Shown here piece after piece: positions 26,641 through 34,447 of a stretch of 64,000 nucleotides of DNA. Under the pieces are notes generated by a model. That model saw only the letters and a program-made list of their open reading frames with translations. It ran no database searches and was not told where the DNA came from. The DNA is from Candidatus Methylomirabilis lanthanidiphila (GTDB lineage Bacteria; Methylomirabilota; Methylomirabilia; Methylomirabilales; Methylomirabilaceae). The DNA is taken from contig CABIKM010000006.1 of NCBI GenBank assembly GCA_902196205.1, positions 29,724 through 93,723 on the forward strand, written 5' to 3'. Numbering within the stretch: the first letter of the stretch is position 1; each line of letters opens with the position of its first letter. Both the position numbers and the translations under genes were made by a program.

Positions 26641-26909
26641 AACCAATGACGTCCATTGTTGCCACGTATGACTATGCATAGCAGGGCCAGAATCCGTCTC
26701 AGGGCGAGGCTACCAAAAGGCTGGTGCCGGCGCAAGCGGATTTCAGACGCAATGCAGGCGGGCTCGAACAATGCGACCCGCCAACGACTCAGCATGAAGG
26801 ACAACCAGATTGACGAACCCATGCATATTCTGCTACGTTACAGGCCATACATCTTCCGTCCTCAGTCATGCGATCATAATGGCGTTCTTTGCGGAGGCTA
26901 CTAATAGCG
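26641..26909. other. Non-coding stretch upstream of the TusA-like gene
   Basis: No supported gene. A weak plus-strand promoter-like pair (TTGACG at about 26809, TACGTT 18 bp later) stands some 65 bp before the TusA-like ORF; this is only suggestive. I see no RNA gene. Confidence 0.4.
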
Positions 26910-27317
26910 ATGAAGCGATTTTTACAGCTAGTAGGAGAGATGAGTCACTACCGATTGCCACAGGCCAAGCTTGCGCTGCAGGAGTTGGCGGCAGACGACG
27001 AGCTCGTGATCGTCGTGCCTGAGCAATCGCTCATAGCGGAGATACAGCAGTGGGCCACCAGCCAGGGCTTTACTGTCGCCGCCCCAAAGAAGATGCTGGA
27101 TGGCTTGGCCCGGTGGCAACTGTCGGTCAAAAAAGCCGTACCTGCGCCTGTCGTGGAAGAAAAGCCGGCTGCTGCCGCACCGGCCCCCGCCGCTGCGCCG
27201 GTTCCAGCAGCAGCGCCGACGTCTCCCGCGGCACCAGCCGCTCCAGCGGCATCAGCAGCCTCCAGCACACCGACCCCTGCTGCGGCACCAGCCGCCGCCG
27301 ACGCCAGCACTCACTAA
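26910..27317 (+). CDS. TusA-like domain protein lacking the family cysteine, with Ala/Pro-rich tail
   Basis: 135 residues, the only supported plus-strand gene. Residues about 1-75 follow the TusA/SirA pattern: a start strand, then SHYRLPQAKLALQEL where TusA has CPxP followed by its first helix, then DDELVIVVPEQSLIAEIQQWATSQGFTV matching the strand-helix of TusA proteins. The sulfur-carrying Cys-Pro is replaced by Arg-Leu-Pro, so persulfide transfer is not possible by the usual route. From about residue 85 the chain is a low-complexity Ala/Pro tail, perhaps a flexible tether. GGAGG lies 12 nt before the ATG. The family call is by pattern and moderately sure. Confidence 0.6.
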   Translation: MKRFLQLVGEMSHYRLPQAKLALQELAADDELVIVVPEQSLIAEIQQWATSQGFTVAAPKKMLDGLARWQLSVKKAVPAPVVEEKPAAAAPAPAAAPVPAAAPTSPAAPAAPAASAASSTPTPAAAPAAADASTH

Positions 27318-27413
27318 TAGTGATCGCTGGCGACAGGCAGCCCGGCCTCGCTGAGCAACACTAGGGGCCCCAGGCTCGGCAGGAGACAGACTGCAGTGGG
27401 GAATCGGATCAAC

Positions 27414-27779
27414 CTATGGTCTCTTGCTGGTCGATTTCGAGCGACTGCCGGACGGGACACGGCGTCTTACAACGGCGCCCTGCGTTGTTTTTGTACCGCT
27501 TGGACGCTTCTCCGGAATGAGCCGAATGAGCGAACGCAACGTGGCGTTTACAGATTCAGAGTCAGAAAAGTATTCCCGTACATCCGGCTCCAAGATGACC
27601 GCGCCTTCTTTGGGCCTTACCTCTTTGACGACCGCCGTGCCGTCTGCCTTGCGAATCGTCACCGTATAACCAGCCTGCATCGCTCGATAGTGCTTACCGC
27701 GCACTCCCCCGCTGAAGTCATACTCGGCACGCATCCCGTCACCATCTTTTCGGTCTGCTTTAGTTGATACCTTCTTCAT
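27414..27779 (-). CDS. Probable antitoxin partner of BrnT
   Basis: 121 residues from ATG 27779 with GGAG five bases upstream; it overlaps the brnT stop by 20 nt. The core MRAEYDFSGGVRGKHYRAMQ and the later EPDVREYFSDSESVNATLRSLIRL are typical of small proteins that accompany BrnT-type toxins, ending in a ribbon-helix-helix-like stretch. Between them is a stretch of 25 or so residues (TVTIRKADGTAVVKEVRPKE) longer than in simple versions. It is not the classical BrnA. The C-terminus is basic (RRRVPSGSRSKS). It probably neutralises the toxin and represses the operon. Confidence 0.7.
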   Translation of the reverse strand: MKKVSTKADRKDGDGMRAEYDFSGGVRGKHYRAMQAGYTVTIRKADGTAVVKEVRPKEGAVILEPDVREYFSDSESVNATLRSLIRLIPEKRPSGTKTTQGAVVRRRVPSGSRSKSTSKRP

Positions 27780-28044
27780 ATCGTCTCCGTTCAAGTCTAG
27801 TGGCCTTGCGGCAACTGATAATCCGTATGCCTCTATTTCGTTCCGTATAACTTACCACTAGGATACGACCCCCTTCAGAAGAACCGATATCAATATAGCG
27901 CTGCTCATCCGTTGAATGGTCGAGGTCATTAATCGTGATAGAGAATGGGTCGCTCAGAACCGTGCTACCTTCCTCGAAACTGACTTCGTGCTTGCGGTAG
28001 TTCTCTTTCGCCTTCTCTTCATCCCACTCAAAGCTCAGCTTCAA
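27760..28044 (-). CDS. brnT: BrnT-family toxin
   Basis: 94 residues. FEWDEEKAKENYRKHEVSFEE (about 5-25) is the BrnT signature, followed by DPFSITINDLDHSTDEQRYIDIG and VVSYTERNRGIRIISCRKATRLERRRYEE, the RNase-like fold end with Arg-rich finish. The start is TTG at 28044, with GGGAG five bases upstream. BrnT toxins cut RNA and slow translation. It comes first, antitoxin second, as is usual for brnTA. Confidence 0.88.
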   Translation of the reverse strand: MKLSFEWDEEKAKENYRKHEVSFEEGSTVLSDPFSITINDLDHSTDEQRYIDIGSSEGGRILVVSYTERNRGIRIISCRKATRLERRRYEEGIN

Positions 28045-28140
28045 GGCGACTCCCTTTGAGCCTTAGTGTATCATGATTGTGAAGAATGCGGAGAAGGTGA
28101 CCGAGCCGACAGCGGTGCAGCAACGGCATACCAACCAGTC

Positions 28141-28177
28141 GTCGCCGCTCCAGGCTTCATGCACAAGGGATTGAAAC
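28141..28177. repeat. Lone CRISPR-repeat-like sequence
   Basis: A 37-nt stretch that begins GTCGCCGCTC and ends GGGATTGAAAC. Length, the 5' GTCGC and the 3' ATTGAAAC all match repeats of type I/III CRISPR arrays. Only one copy is present and no cas gene is in the window, so it is at best a remnant or a solitary unit. Confidence 0.3.
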
Positions 28178-28202
28178 GACCTTAGACGCTCTACGTCTCA
28201 CA

Positions 28203-28589
28203 TCACTCCAGACGCGCGCTGTGCTCTTCCAACAGCGCCTTGAGGATCGAGCGGTGACAGCGGGTCTCGTCTGCGCAATAGCACCCTACGGAAAATGCCG
28301 CGTGCTGCGAAAAGGCCGCCAGGAGGCTGAGGAGCCGTCCGGCAGCAGGATGCTTCATCTCGGCCCGGTACCGCTTGACAAACGTCTGCCACTGCCGCTC
28401 ATCTGGAGTGCTGAGTGCGATCTTGACAAGCTCCTCCGACGGCGCCAGCTCAGGCAGCCACACGTCGTAAAAGTCCCGTGAAGCGTATTCGCTCTTAGGC
28501 ACTCCCCGTGGCGGACGCCGCACCGTGCCCAGGCGCAGACCCTCGCCCGGAGTCCGAGGATCGCCCAGTCGAACGACCCGAATCGCCAT
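28203..28589 (-). CDS. DUF488 family protein
   Basis: 128 residues. The family marks are RLGDPRTPGEGLRLGTVRRPPRGV near the start, FVKRYRAEMKHPAA in the middle (the WxxFxxRYxxE helix) and GCYCADETRCHRSILKALLE at the end. YeaO-like DUF488 proteins have no firmly assigned function. It follows the P-type ATPase start-to-stop order by 28 nt, so it probably shares that transcript. Confidence 0.85.
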   Translation of the reverse strand: MAIRVVRLGDPRTPGEGLRLGTVRRPPRGVPKSEYASRDFYDVWLPELAPSEELVKIALSTPDERQWQTFVKRYRAEMKHPAAGRLLSLLAAFSQHAAFSVGCYCADETRCHRSILKALLEEHSARLE

Positions 28590-28617
28590 GACTCTGATCC
28601 TCCCGTTTCGCCCGCTC

Positions 28618-31320
28618 CTAACTCATTTCCCCAAACCATCCGCGCCGCTCCATCCATTTTGCCAATTCCAGCACGGGCGACACCGTAAAAGCCAACACGA
28701 CGACGATAGCCCAATCCACGAGTGGCAGACTGAACGTGGCAAACGGTTCATGCAGGACAGGGGCATAGACAATGATAGCCAACAGCACTAGTCCCTGTAT
28801 GATCGCCACATTTAACCACCTGTTGGCAAAGGGCTGATTCAGCACTGAAAGTCGGTCGGAGCGGAAGTTGTAGGCCTTAAAGAACTGAATCAGCACCAGT
28901 GAAACGAACGTCATCGTCATGGCTTCTGCGATGCTCCGTCCAGAGTTCAGCGCCCATACAAAAAGGCCCAAGTTGACGGCCGCTGACCACAATCCGCCCG
29001 CCACCATCAAGGTAACGACAGGCCGGGTAAAGATACCGGTGCGCGGATTTCGTGGTCGGCGGCGCATGAGATCAGGTTCGGGTGGGTCCACGGCTAACGC
29101 CAACGCGGGCAAACCATCGGTGGCGAGATTGACGTACAGGATTTGTACGGCAGTCAACGGCAGGGGCAGACCCAGCAGTGTGGCTCCGGCCATCAGAACG
29201 ATTTCACCAATATTGGACGAGAGCAGGTACATCAGATATTTTTTGATATTACCAAAGATGCCCCGACCCTCTTCCACTGCCGCAACAATGGACGCAAAGT
29301 TGTCATCGGTGAGCGTCATGGCGGCGGCCTCTTTGGACACGTCCGTACCGGTGATGCCCATCGCGATGCCGATGTCAGCCTTTTTGAGCGCAGGCGCGTC
29401 ATTGACCCCGTCGCCCGTCATCGCGACGATGTGACCTTCCTTTTGCAGGGCCGTCACCACACGCAATTTATGCGCCGGAGACACGCGGGCGTAGACTTCG
29501 ATGCGCTCAACCTCACGCTCAAACTCGGCCTCGCTCATCGCCTCCAGTTCTTCGCCGGTCACGACGCGACCCGTCTTGAGCAATCCCAATTCGCGGGCGA
29601 CGGCTTCCGCGGTCAGCGGGTGGTCACCGGTAATCATGACCGGCTTGATCCCGGCTTGCTCGCACGTTTCAATCGCAGCCTTCGCCTCAGGACGCGGCGG
29701 GTCGATCATCCCCACCAATCCGAGAAATGTCATGTCGTGTTCGGCGTTGTCCAATGTTGCACCCGGTTTGGAAGCTACCGCCAGAACGCGCAATGCCTCA
29801 GTTGCCATCCGGCGGGCTGTTTCCACAATCATCGCCCGACTCCCGGCGTCAAGGGCCGTTGCTCCATCTGCCGTCATTTGATGACTACACGAATCGAGGA
29901 TAATTTCCGGCGCGCCTTTGGCATAGGCCACGACAGCTTCCGGCTCGCTATGCAGAGTGGTCATGCGTTTGGTTTCGGAGGTGAAGGGGATTTCGCTCAC
30001 GCGAGGAAATTGCGAGTCAAGGTCGGTCTTGTGCAACCCGGCCTTGGCGGCAACGACGACCAATGCGCCCTCTGTCGGATCGCCCTTGACGTCCCAGCGG
30101 CCATCGGCCTCGCTGTGAACGACATGCGCGTCGGAGGCAAGCGCGGCGGCGCGCAAGAGCAGTGTCAGCGGGCTGGAAAGTTCGATGGTGAGCCCGTTGC
30201 ATGAGAACCGGCCGTGCGGCTTATAGCCTGCCCCGGAGACGTTCAGCATTTGTCCGGCCACAAAGATTGTGCGGACCGTCATCTCATCTTTCGTCAGCGT
30301 GCCGGTCTTGTCGGAACAGATGACCGACGTGCTGCCGAGTGTTTCGACTGCCGGGAGACGGCGCATCAACGCATGGCGCTTGACCATCCTCTGCACACCG
30401 ATAGCGAGCGAGATCGTGACCACTGCAGGAAGTGCCTCCGGGACAACGGCAACCGCCAGCGCAATCCCAAAAATCAACATCTCAATGAAGGGTTGCCCAC
30501 GATACAGGCCGAGGGCAACGATGGCCGCCACTACCACGAAGGCGGCCCACGCCAGCACGTGACCGACCTTATCCAAATTTTCCTGCAACGGCGTCCTGCC
30601 GGTTTCAACCGTCTGGAGCATTTGGGCAATCTTGCCGAACTCAGTACGCATGCCCGTTGCCACGACGACCGCGCGCCCCCGGCCATAGGTTGCGGCGGTA
30701 CCGGCGTAGGCCATATTCTTGCGATCGCCTAAGGCCAATTCATCGTTCGTGAGGGGCGCGGCGTATTTTTCTATCGGAACCGACTCGCCCGTCAGCGCGG
30801 CCTCTTCGATTTGCAAATTAACGGCTTCAATCAGTCTGACATCGGCCGGGATCTTGTTTCCTGCTCGCAACAGGACGACATCGCCCGGCACGAGGGCGCG
30901 CGCGGGGATTTCAACCTCCTCCCGATCGCGGAGGGCGGTGGCTGTCGGCGCGGCCATTTGCCGCAATGCCTCGGTCGCGCGTTCGGCCCGGTATTCCTGC
31001 ACGAAACCCAAGAGGCAGGCAAACAGCACAATGACGGCAATGGCGATGGCTTCAATCCCGTGTCCAAGGAAAGCCGAGAGCGCCGTCGCCACGAGCAGAA
31101 TGACAATCAACACGTTCTTGAACTGCTCAAAGAGAATCGTCCACGGCGAGATACTGTGGGTTGCTTGCAGTTCATTCGGCCCTTGTTCTGCCAACCGTTG
31201 GGCCGCCTCGGCCCCTGTCAGACCGGTGGGCGTAGATTGCAGGTGAGCCAGGACAGTTTCGCTGGATAGGGTATGCCAGAGGGCGGGGTCGAATCCCCGT
31301 CGGGTTTCAGGAGGACCCAT
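28618..31320 (-). CDS. P-type cation ATPase, Ca2+-type (P2)
   Basis: 900 residues from ATG 31320. N-terminal cation-ATPase domain, actuator motif TGESVPIEK, membrane helix 4 VPEALPAVVTI, phosphorylation site CSDKTGTLTKDEM, hinge GDGVNDAPALKKADIGIAMG, and helix 5-6 LSSNIGEIV and NLATDGLPALALAVDPPE. The Glu of PEALP, the Asn and Glu of SSNIGE and the Asn/Asp of NLATD match the Ca2+ site II ligands of SERCA, so Ca2+ (or Mn2+) export is the best guess. It overlaps the upstream FNT gene by 14 nt. Confidence 0.9.
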   Translation of the reverse strand: MGPPETRRGFDPALWHTLSSETVLAHLQSTPTGLTGAEAAQRLAEQGPNELQATHSISPWTILFEQFKNVLIVILLVATALSAFLGHGIEAIAIAVIVLFACLLGFVQEYRAERATEALRQMAAPTATALRDREEVEIPARALVPGDVVLLRAGNKIPADVRLIEAVNLQIEEAALTGESVPIEKYAAPLTNDELALGDRKNMAYAGTAATYGRGRAVVVATGMRTEFGKIAQMLQTVETGRTPLQENLDKVGHVLAWAAFVVVAAIVALGLYRGQPFIEMLIFGIALAVAVVPEALPAVVTISLAIGVQRMVKRHALMRRLPAVETLGSTSVICSDKTGTLTKDEMTVRTIFVAGQMLNVSGAGYKPHGRFSCNGLTIELSSPLTLLLRAAALASDAHVVHSEADGRWDVKGDPTEGALVVVAAKAGLHKTDLDSQFPRVSEIPFTSETKRMTTLHSEPEAVVAYAKGAPEIILDSCSHQMTADGATALDAGSRAMIVETARRMATEALRVLAVASKPGATLDNAEHDMTFLGLVGMIDPPRPEAKAAIETCEQAGIKPVMITGDHPLTAEAVARELGLLKTGRVVTGEELEAMSEAEFEREVERIEVYARVSPAHKLRVVTALQKEGHIVAMTGDGVNDAPALKKADIGIAMGITGTDVSKEAAAMTLTDDNFASIVAAVEEGRGIFGNIKKYLMYLLSSNIGEIVLMAGATLLGLPLPLTAVQILYVNLATDGLPALALAVDPPEPDLMRRRPRNPRTGIFTRPVVTLMVAGGLWSAAVNLGLFVWALNSGRSIAEAMTMTFVSLVLIQFFKAYNFRSDRLSVLNQPFANRWLNVAIIQGLVLLAIIVYAPVLHEPFATFSLPLVDWAIVVVLAFTVSPVLELAKWMERRGWFGEMS

Positions 31321-32128
31321 CGTTCGGCAGACGCTCGCCTCGCAGGTAGGCCACCCAGTACACGCCGGCGACCAGCAGGGTGCCACCGACGACGTTGCCG
31401 GCGGTCACGGCGACGATATTTCTCGTGACCCCGACGACCGACACCCCGCCTTCCCCATCCAGCGCGAGCCCGAAGGGTAGGAAGAACCAGTTGGCGATCG
31501 AGTGCTCGAAGCCCATGGCCACGAATGCAGTAATGGGAAAGAGAATGGCCAGAATCTTATCCGTCACGCTGCGTCCGCCCATTGCGAGCCACACCGCCAG
31601 ACAGACCAGCGCGTTGCACAGAATGGCGCGCGCAAAGGCCTCGGTGACTGAAAGATCGGCCTTCGCGCGAGCGATAGCGACGACCGTCTCGCCGACAGCG
31701 CCCCCGCCCAGACCGGCCACATTAGCCCACACGACGAGCAGTACGGTAGCCAGGCTGCCGCCCACATTGCCCAGGTAGGCCAGGAACCAGTTGCGCATCA
31801 CTTCCCGGGTACCTATCAGCCTGCTGGCCCAGGCCATGGCGAGCAGGTTGTTTCCGGTAAAGAGTTCGGCGCCCGCGACAACAACGAGGATTAGGCCAAG
31901 GCTGAAGCTCAAGCCGCCGAACAACCGCGTCAGACCGAAGCCAAGGGCGGATTTGGTCACGACGACAATGAAAAAGAGCGCCCCCAGCGAGATGAAGGCG
32001 CCGGCCAGCACGGCCAGCGCGAGCAGCGTGACCGGGTCGGTGCGCGCCTTCGCCACACCGAGGCCCTCGACCTTCCGCGCAATCTCGCGCGGCGGATAGG
32101 CATCACTAAACTGCAGCTCTTTGTCCAT
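31307..32128 (-). CDS. Formate/nitrite transporter (FNT) family channel
   Basis: 273 residues, six hydrophobic segments in the FNT arrangement, with AGAELFTGNNLL (about 85-96) and MGFEHSIANWFFLP (about 205-218), the two signature loops; the pore His is in the second. Substrates in the family are formate, nitrite, hydrosulfide, lactate or acetate, and cannot be told apart here. If the organism is NC10-like, nitrite uptake would be physiologically sensible, but that is inference. Overlaps the ATPase gene by 14 nt. Confidence 0.88.
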   Translation of the reverse strand: MDKELQFSDAYPPREIARKVEGLGVAKARTDPVTLLALAVLAGAFISLGALFFIVVVTKSALGFGLTRLFGGLSFSLGLILVVVAGAELFTGNNLLAMAWASRLIGTREVMRNWFLAYLGNVGGSLATVLLVVWANVAGLGGGAVGETVVAIARAKADLSVTEAFARAILCNALVCLAVWLAMGGRSVTDKILAILFPITAFVAMGFEHSIANWFFLPFGLALDGEGGVSVVGVTRNIVAVTAGNVVGGTLLVAGVYWVAYLRGERLPNDGSS

Positions 32129-32252
32129 CTTCCTGGCACCCGCTAACGGAGAGCCGCCGCCTTCCGGCGTCAGTCTCCATCGTTTGGTGGGGTATGGTCC
32201 CTATCGGATACGCTCGCATTGTTACGGGCTGCTGCCGCGGTTCAGCCACTTG

Positions 32253-32423
32253 CTAAATAACGCGGGCGGAACCGGCCGATACGGAAACTTCACGCTCCAG
32301 CCTGGAACCCAGTCGCCGGTCCAGGAACTCGACCTCCCGCGGCAGCGTTGTGAACTCAGGGAGCGTATAGATGCGCTGCGGCCACAGCTCTTTTGGCAGG
32401 TATTCGGGAGGCATCTGGCCCAT
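32253..32423 (-). pseudogene. N-terminal remnant of an aromatic acyl-CoA ligase
   Basis: 56 codons from an ATG with an excellent AGGAGG four bases upstream. The product begins MGQMPPEYLPKELWPQRIYT followed by LPEF; PPxYLPxxELWPxRIYTLPE is the opening of benzoate / 2-aminobenzoate-CoA ligase type AMP-forming enzymes. After about residue 25 the match fades and a TAG ends the frame; no ATP-binding motifs follow in any frame before the FNT gene. It reads as a ligase gene that lost nearly all of its body by deletion. The IclR regulator next to it may once have governed it. Confidence 0.6.
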
Positions 32424-32519
32424 CTCTCCTCCTGATCTATTCAGAGACGCTATTATGCCCTCATGCAGGGCGAAGCAGGCGGATGAGACATACCAATGGC
32501 CAGAGAAACAAACTTTGTT

Positions 32520-33329
32520 TTACTGGTCGGCTGAAGCTGTTGCCGTCTCGTAGCCAAGTCGTTCGGAGAGCTTGATCGCCGCCGCTTTCACAAGTGGCGC
32601 GAGTTCGTGTTCGATCCGCTCAAGGGAGAATCGGGTGATGGGACCGGACAGCCCGATGCTGGCCACCACCTTTCGAGAGTAGTCTCTCACTGGGGCGGCA
32701 ATACACCGCACACCGAGCTCGTACTCTTCATTGTCAACGGCGAATCCGGCCCTGGCAACCTCACGAAGATGGTCCCGGAATGCCTGGGGATCAGTAACCG
32801 TATGATCGGTCAACGCGCGCATCGGCTGCTGTTGAAGGATGCTGTCCAACCGATCGGCGGACTCATAGGCCAGTTGCGCCTTTCCCGCGGCGGTGCAATG
32901 CACCGGAAGACGCCGTCCGGGAAACGATGCAACCCGAACCATCAGGCTGGAGTCCTCAACCAGGACATAGATGACCTCTGATCCATCCAGTACGGCTAGA
33001 TAGGCGGTTTCATTGCACTGGTTGACCAACTCCTCGATGATCGGCCTGGCCTGACGCCGAAAGCCGAGATGATGGAGGAAGACGTTGGCCACCTCGAACG
33101 GCTTCATCCCAAGGCGATAGTTGGCGGTCTTTTTGTCCTGCTCGATATAGCCCCGAACCTCGAGGGTGGCCAGCAGTCGAAAGATATTGTTTTTGGGCAC
33201 GTGAAGCTTCTCGGCAAGTTCTGTCACGCCCAACTCACCGGTCTGATAATCGAACGACTCCAGGATGTCGAGCGCTCGATCAACGGACTGGACGATGTAG
33301 TCCACTTTCTCTTTCTTTCGATGATCCAT
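32520..33329 (-). CDS. IclR-family transcriptional regulator
   Basis: 269 residues from ATG 33329 (GAGGGG four bases upstream); the longer frame is less likely. Winged helix at about 12-70 (IVQSVDRALDILESF, LGVTELAEKLHVPKNNIFRLLATLEVRGYI), then the IclR effector domain with LPVHCTAAGKAQLA and GFAVDNEEYELGVRCIAAPV. Members sense small carboxylic or aromatic acids. Its own promoter is at 33429-33457. The neighbouring ligase remnant suggests an old aromatic-acid operon. Confidence 0.9.
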   Translation of the reverse strand: MDHRKKEKVDYIVQSVDRALDILESFDYQTGELGVTELAEKLHVPKNNIFRLLATLEVRGYIEQDKKTANYRLGMKPFEVANVFLHHLGFRRQARPIIEELVNQCNETAYLAVLDGSEVIYVLVEDSSLMVRVASFPGRRLPVHCTAAGKAQLAYESADRLDSILQQQPMRALTDHTVTDPQAFRDHLREVARAGFAVDNEEYELGVRCIAAPVRDYSRKVVASIGLSGPITRFSLERIEHELAPLVKAAAIKLSERLGYETATASADQ

Positions 33330-33428
33330 ATACCCCTCGCACACCCTTCGGCAAGGCAACGCCTTCCCGGTACGCATTACCATCACTTTGCCTGGGATTC
33401 GATATAAGACGGAAAGAAAAACGGTGTG

Positions 33429-33457
33429 ATAATAAAAGGGCGTTCTATTCCTGTCAA
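33429..33457 (-). promoter_or_regulatory. sigma70-type promoter for the IclR gene
   Basis: Minus strand: TTGACA, 17-bp spacer, TATTAT, about 100 bp before the start codon. Strong match. An A/T-rich stretch follows, where an autoregulatory operator could sit. Confidence 0.75.
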
Positions 33458-33472
33458 CGAAAAATTGTGCGT

Positions 33473-34171
33473 CTAAACTACAGACTTGGCTTCAAAGATC
33501 GCCGTGCCGACCCGAACCAGTGTGGCCCCTTCTTCGATGGCGATCTCGTAATCGTGGCTCATCCCCATGGAAAGGTGGCGGAGCGGATAGTCTGGACAGG
33601 TCTTGGCCGCCTCGTCTCGGAGCAGCCGGAGTTTGCGAAAGGACGGTCGGACGTCCTCGGGATTCCTGCGAAATGGTGGGATGGCCATCAGGCCTTCGAT
33701 AGCCAGATGGGTGAACCCTTGACAGGCGTGCAGCAACGGCAGAAGGTCGTGCTCAAGAACACCGGCCTTACTCGATTCGCCTCCAAGGTTGACCTCTACA
33801 AGAACCCTGATCTGCTTCCCCAACGACACCCCATGACGGTCCAGGGCGGCAGCCAGCTTCAGAGAGTCGAGTGAATGAATCAGGTCAAACAGCTCAGTGG
33901 CAGGCCGACTCTTGTTGGTCTGTAGGTGACCGATCAAATGCCATGTGATCGGAAACATGCTCAGGAGGGCAATCTTATCTGACGCCTCCTGGACCCGATT
34001 CTCGCCCAGCAGCGTCACACCGGCGTCGATCGCCTCTCGGATGGCGGGAACCTGGACGGTCTTGGTGACGGCAATTAGCTCTACCTCATCCGGGTCCCGA
34101 CCGACGCGGTGGGCCGCCTCGGCCATCCGTCGCCATATCTGTTCAATCCGATCTTTTATCCGTTCCGTCAA
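33473..34171 (-). CDS. yggS: PLP homeostasis protein, YggS/PROSC family
   Basis: 232 residues, single-domain alanine-racemase-like barrel. The PLP lysine is in ELIAVTKTVQV (about residue 37); LGENRVQEASDKI, WHLIGHLQTNK and LSMGMSHDYEIAIEEGATLVRVGTAIF are YggS signatures. It binds and buffers PLP and has no known catalysis. It overlaps the zinc-ribbon gene by ATGA and closes the dcw transcript, a common position for yggS (ylmE). Confidence 0.95.
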   Translation of the reverse strand: MTERIKDRIEQIWRRMAEAAHRVGRDPDEVELIAVTKTVQVPAIREAIDAGVTLLGENRVQEASDKIALLSMFPITWHLIGHLQTNKSRPATELFDLIHSLDSLKLAAALDRHGVSLGKQIRVLVEVNLGGESSKAGVLEHDLLPLLHACQGFTHLAIEGLMAIPPFRRNPEDVRPSFRKLRLLRDEAAKTCPDYPLRHLSMGMSHDYEIAIEEGATLVRVGTAIFEAKSVV

Positions 34172-34395
34172 GCTCGCCCTTCTTGACCTCCCGCCCCTGC
34201 ATGCGCTGCCGCAAGGCGCGACCCGGCCGGACGGCTCGTCGCCCGGAGCTCTTCGATCCCCTCAAACCGCAACAGCCGACGACAGTTCGGACAGACGTTC
34301 TCCATTCCGCCGATCGGCAACAAGCAGTGCGGACAGGTGGCTATCGATCTGCTTGAAGCCAGAAGCATCTGAAACAGTTTGCTGAGTCGCCTCAT
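34168..34395 (-). CDS. Small zinc-ribbon protein between ftsZ and yggS
   Basis: 75 residues from ATG 34395, with a purine-rich GGGGGA 7-12 bases upstream. Two CxxC knuckles, CPHC and CPNC, are spaced about 16 residues apart and suggest one zinc ribbon; the rest is basic and low in complexity (GSRLAAAHAGAGGQEGRA). Longer frames upstream would overlap ftsZ and are rejected. No function is known. It overlaps yggS by ATGA and lies 52 nt after ftsZ. Confidence 0.7.
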   Translation of the reverse strand: MRRLSKLFQMLLASSRSIATCPHCLLPIGGMENVCPNCRRLLRFEGIEELRATSRPAGSRLAAAHAGAGGQEGRA

Positions 34396-34447
34396 TGTCG
34401 TATCCCCCTTCCCTGGCACACTTCGAGGAGGAACCTTCCTGAAATCA

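Noticed and set aside
27181..27317. The Ala/Pro-rich tail of the TusA-like protein as evidence of a frameshift
   Set aside because: The tail is in one open frame with G/C-rich codon repeats and ends at tandem stops; simple low-complexity expansion explains it.
28045..28202. A CRISPR array
   Set aside because: Only one repeat-like unit is present; there are no spacers, no second repeat and no cas genes, so it is recorded only as a lone repeat-like sequence.
26910..28589. A defence island around the BrnT pair
   Set aside because: Apart from the toxin-antitoxin pair there are no nucleases, methylases, helicases or integrases; the flanking genes (TusA-like, DUF488) have no known defence role.
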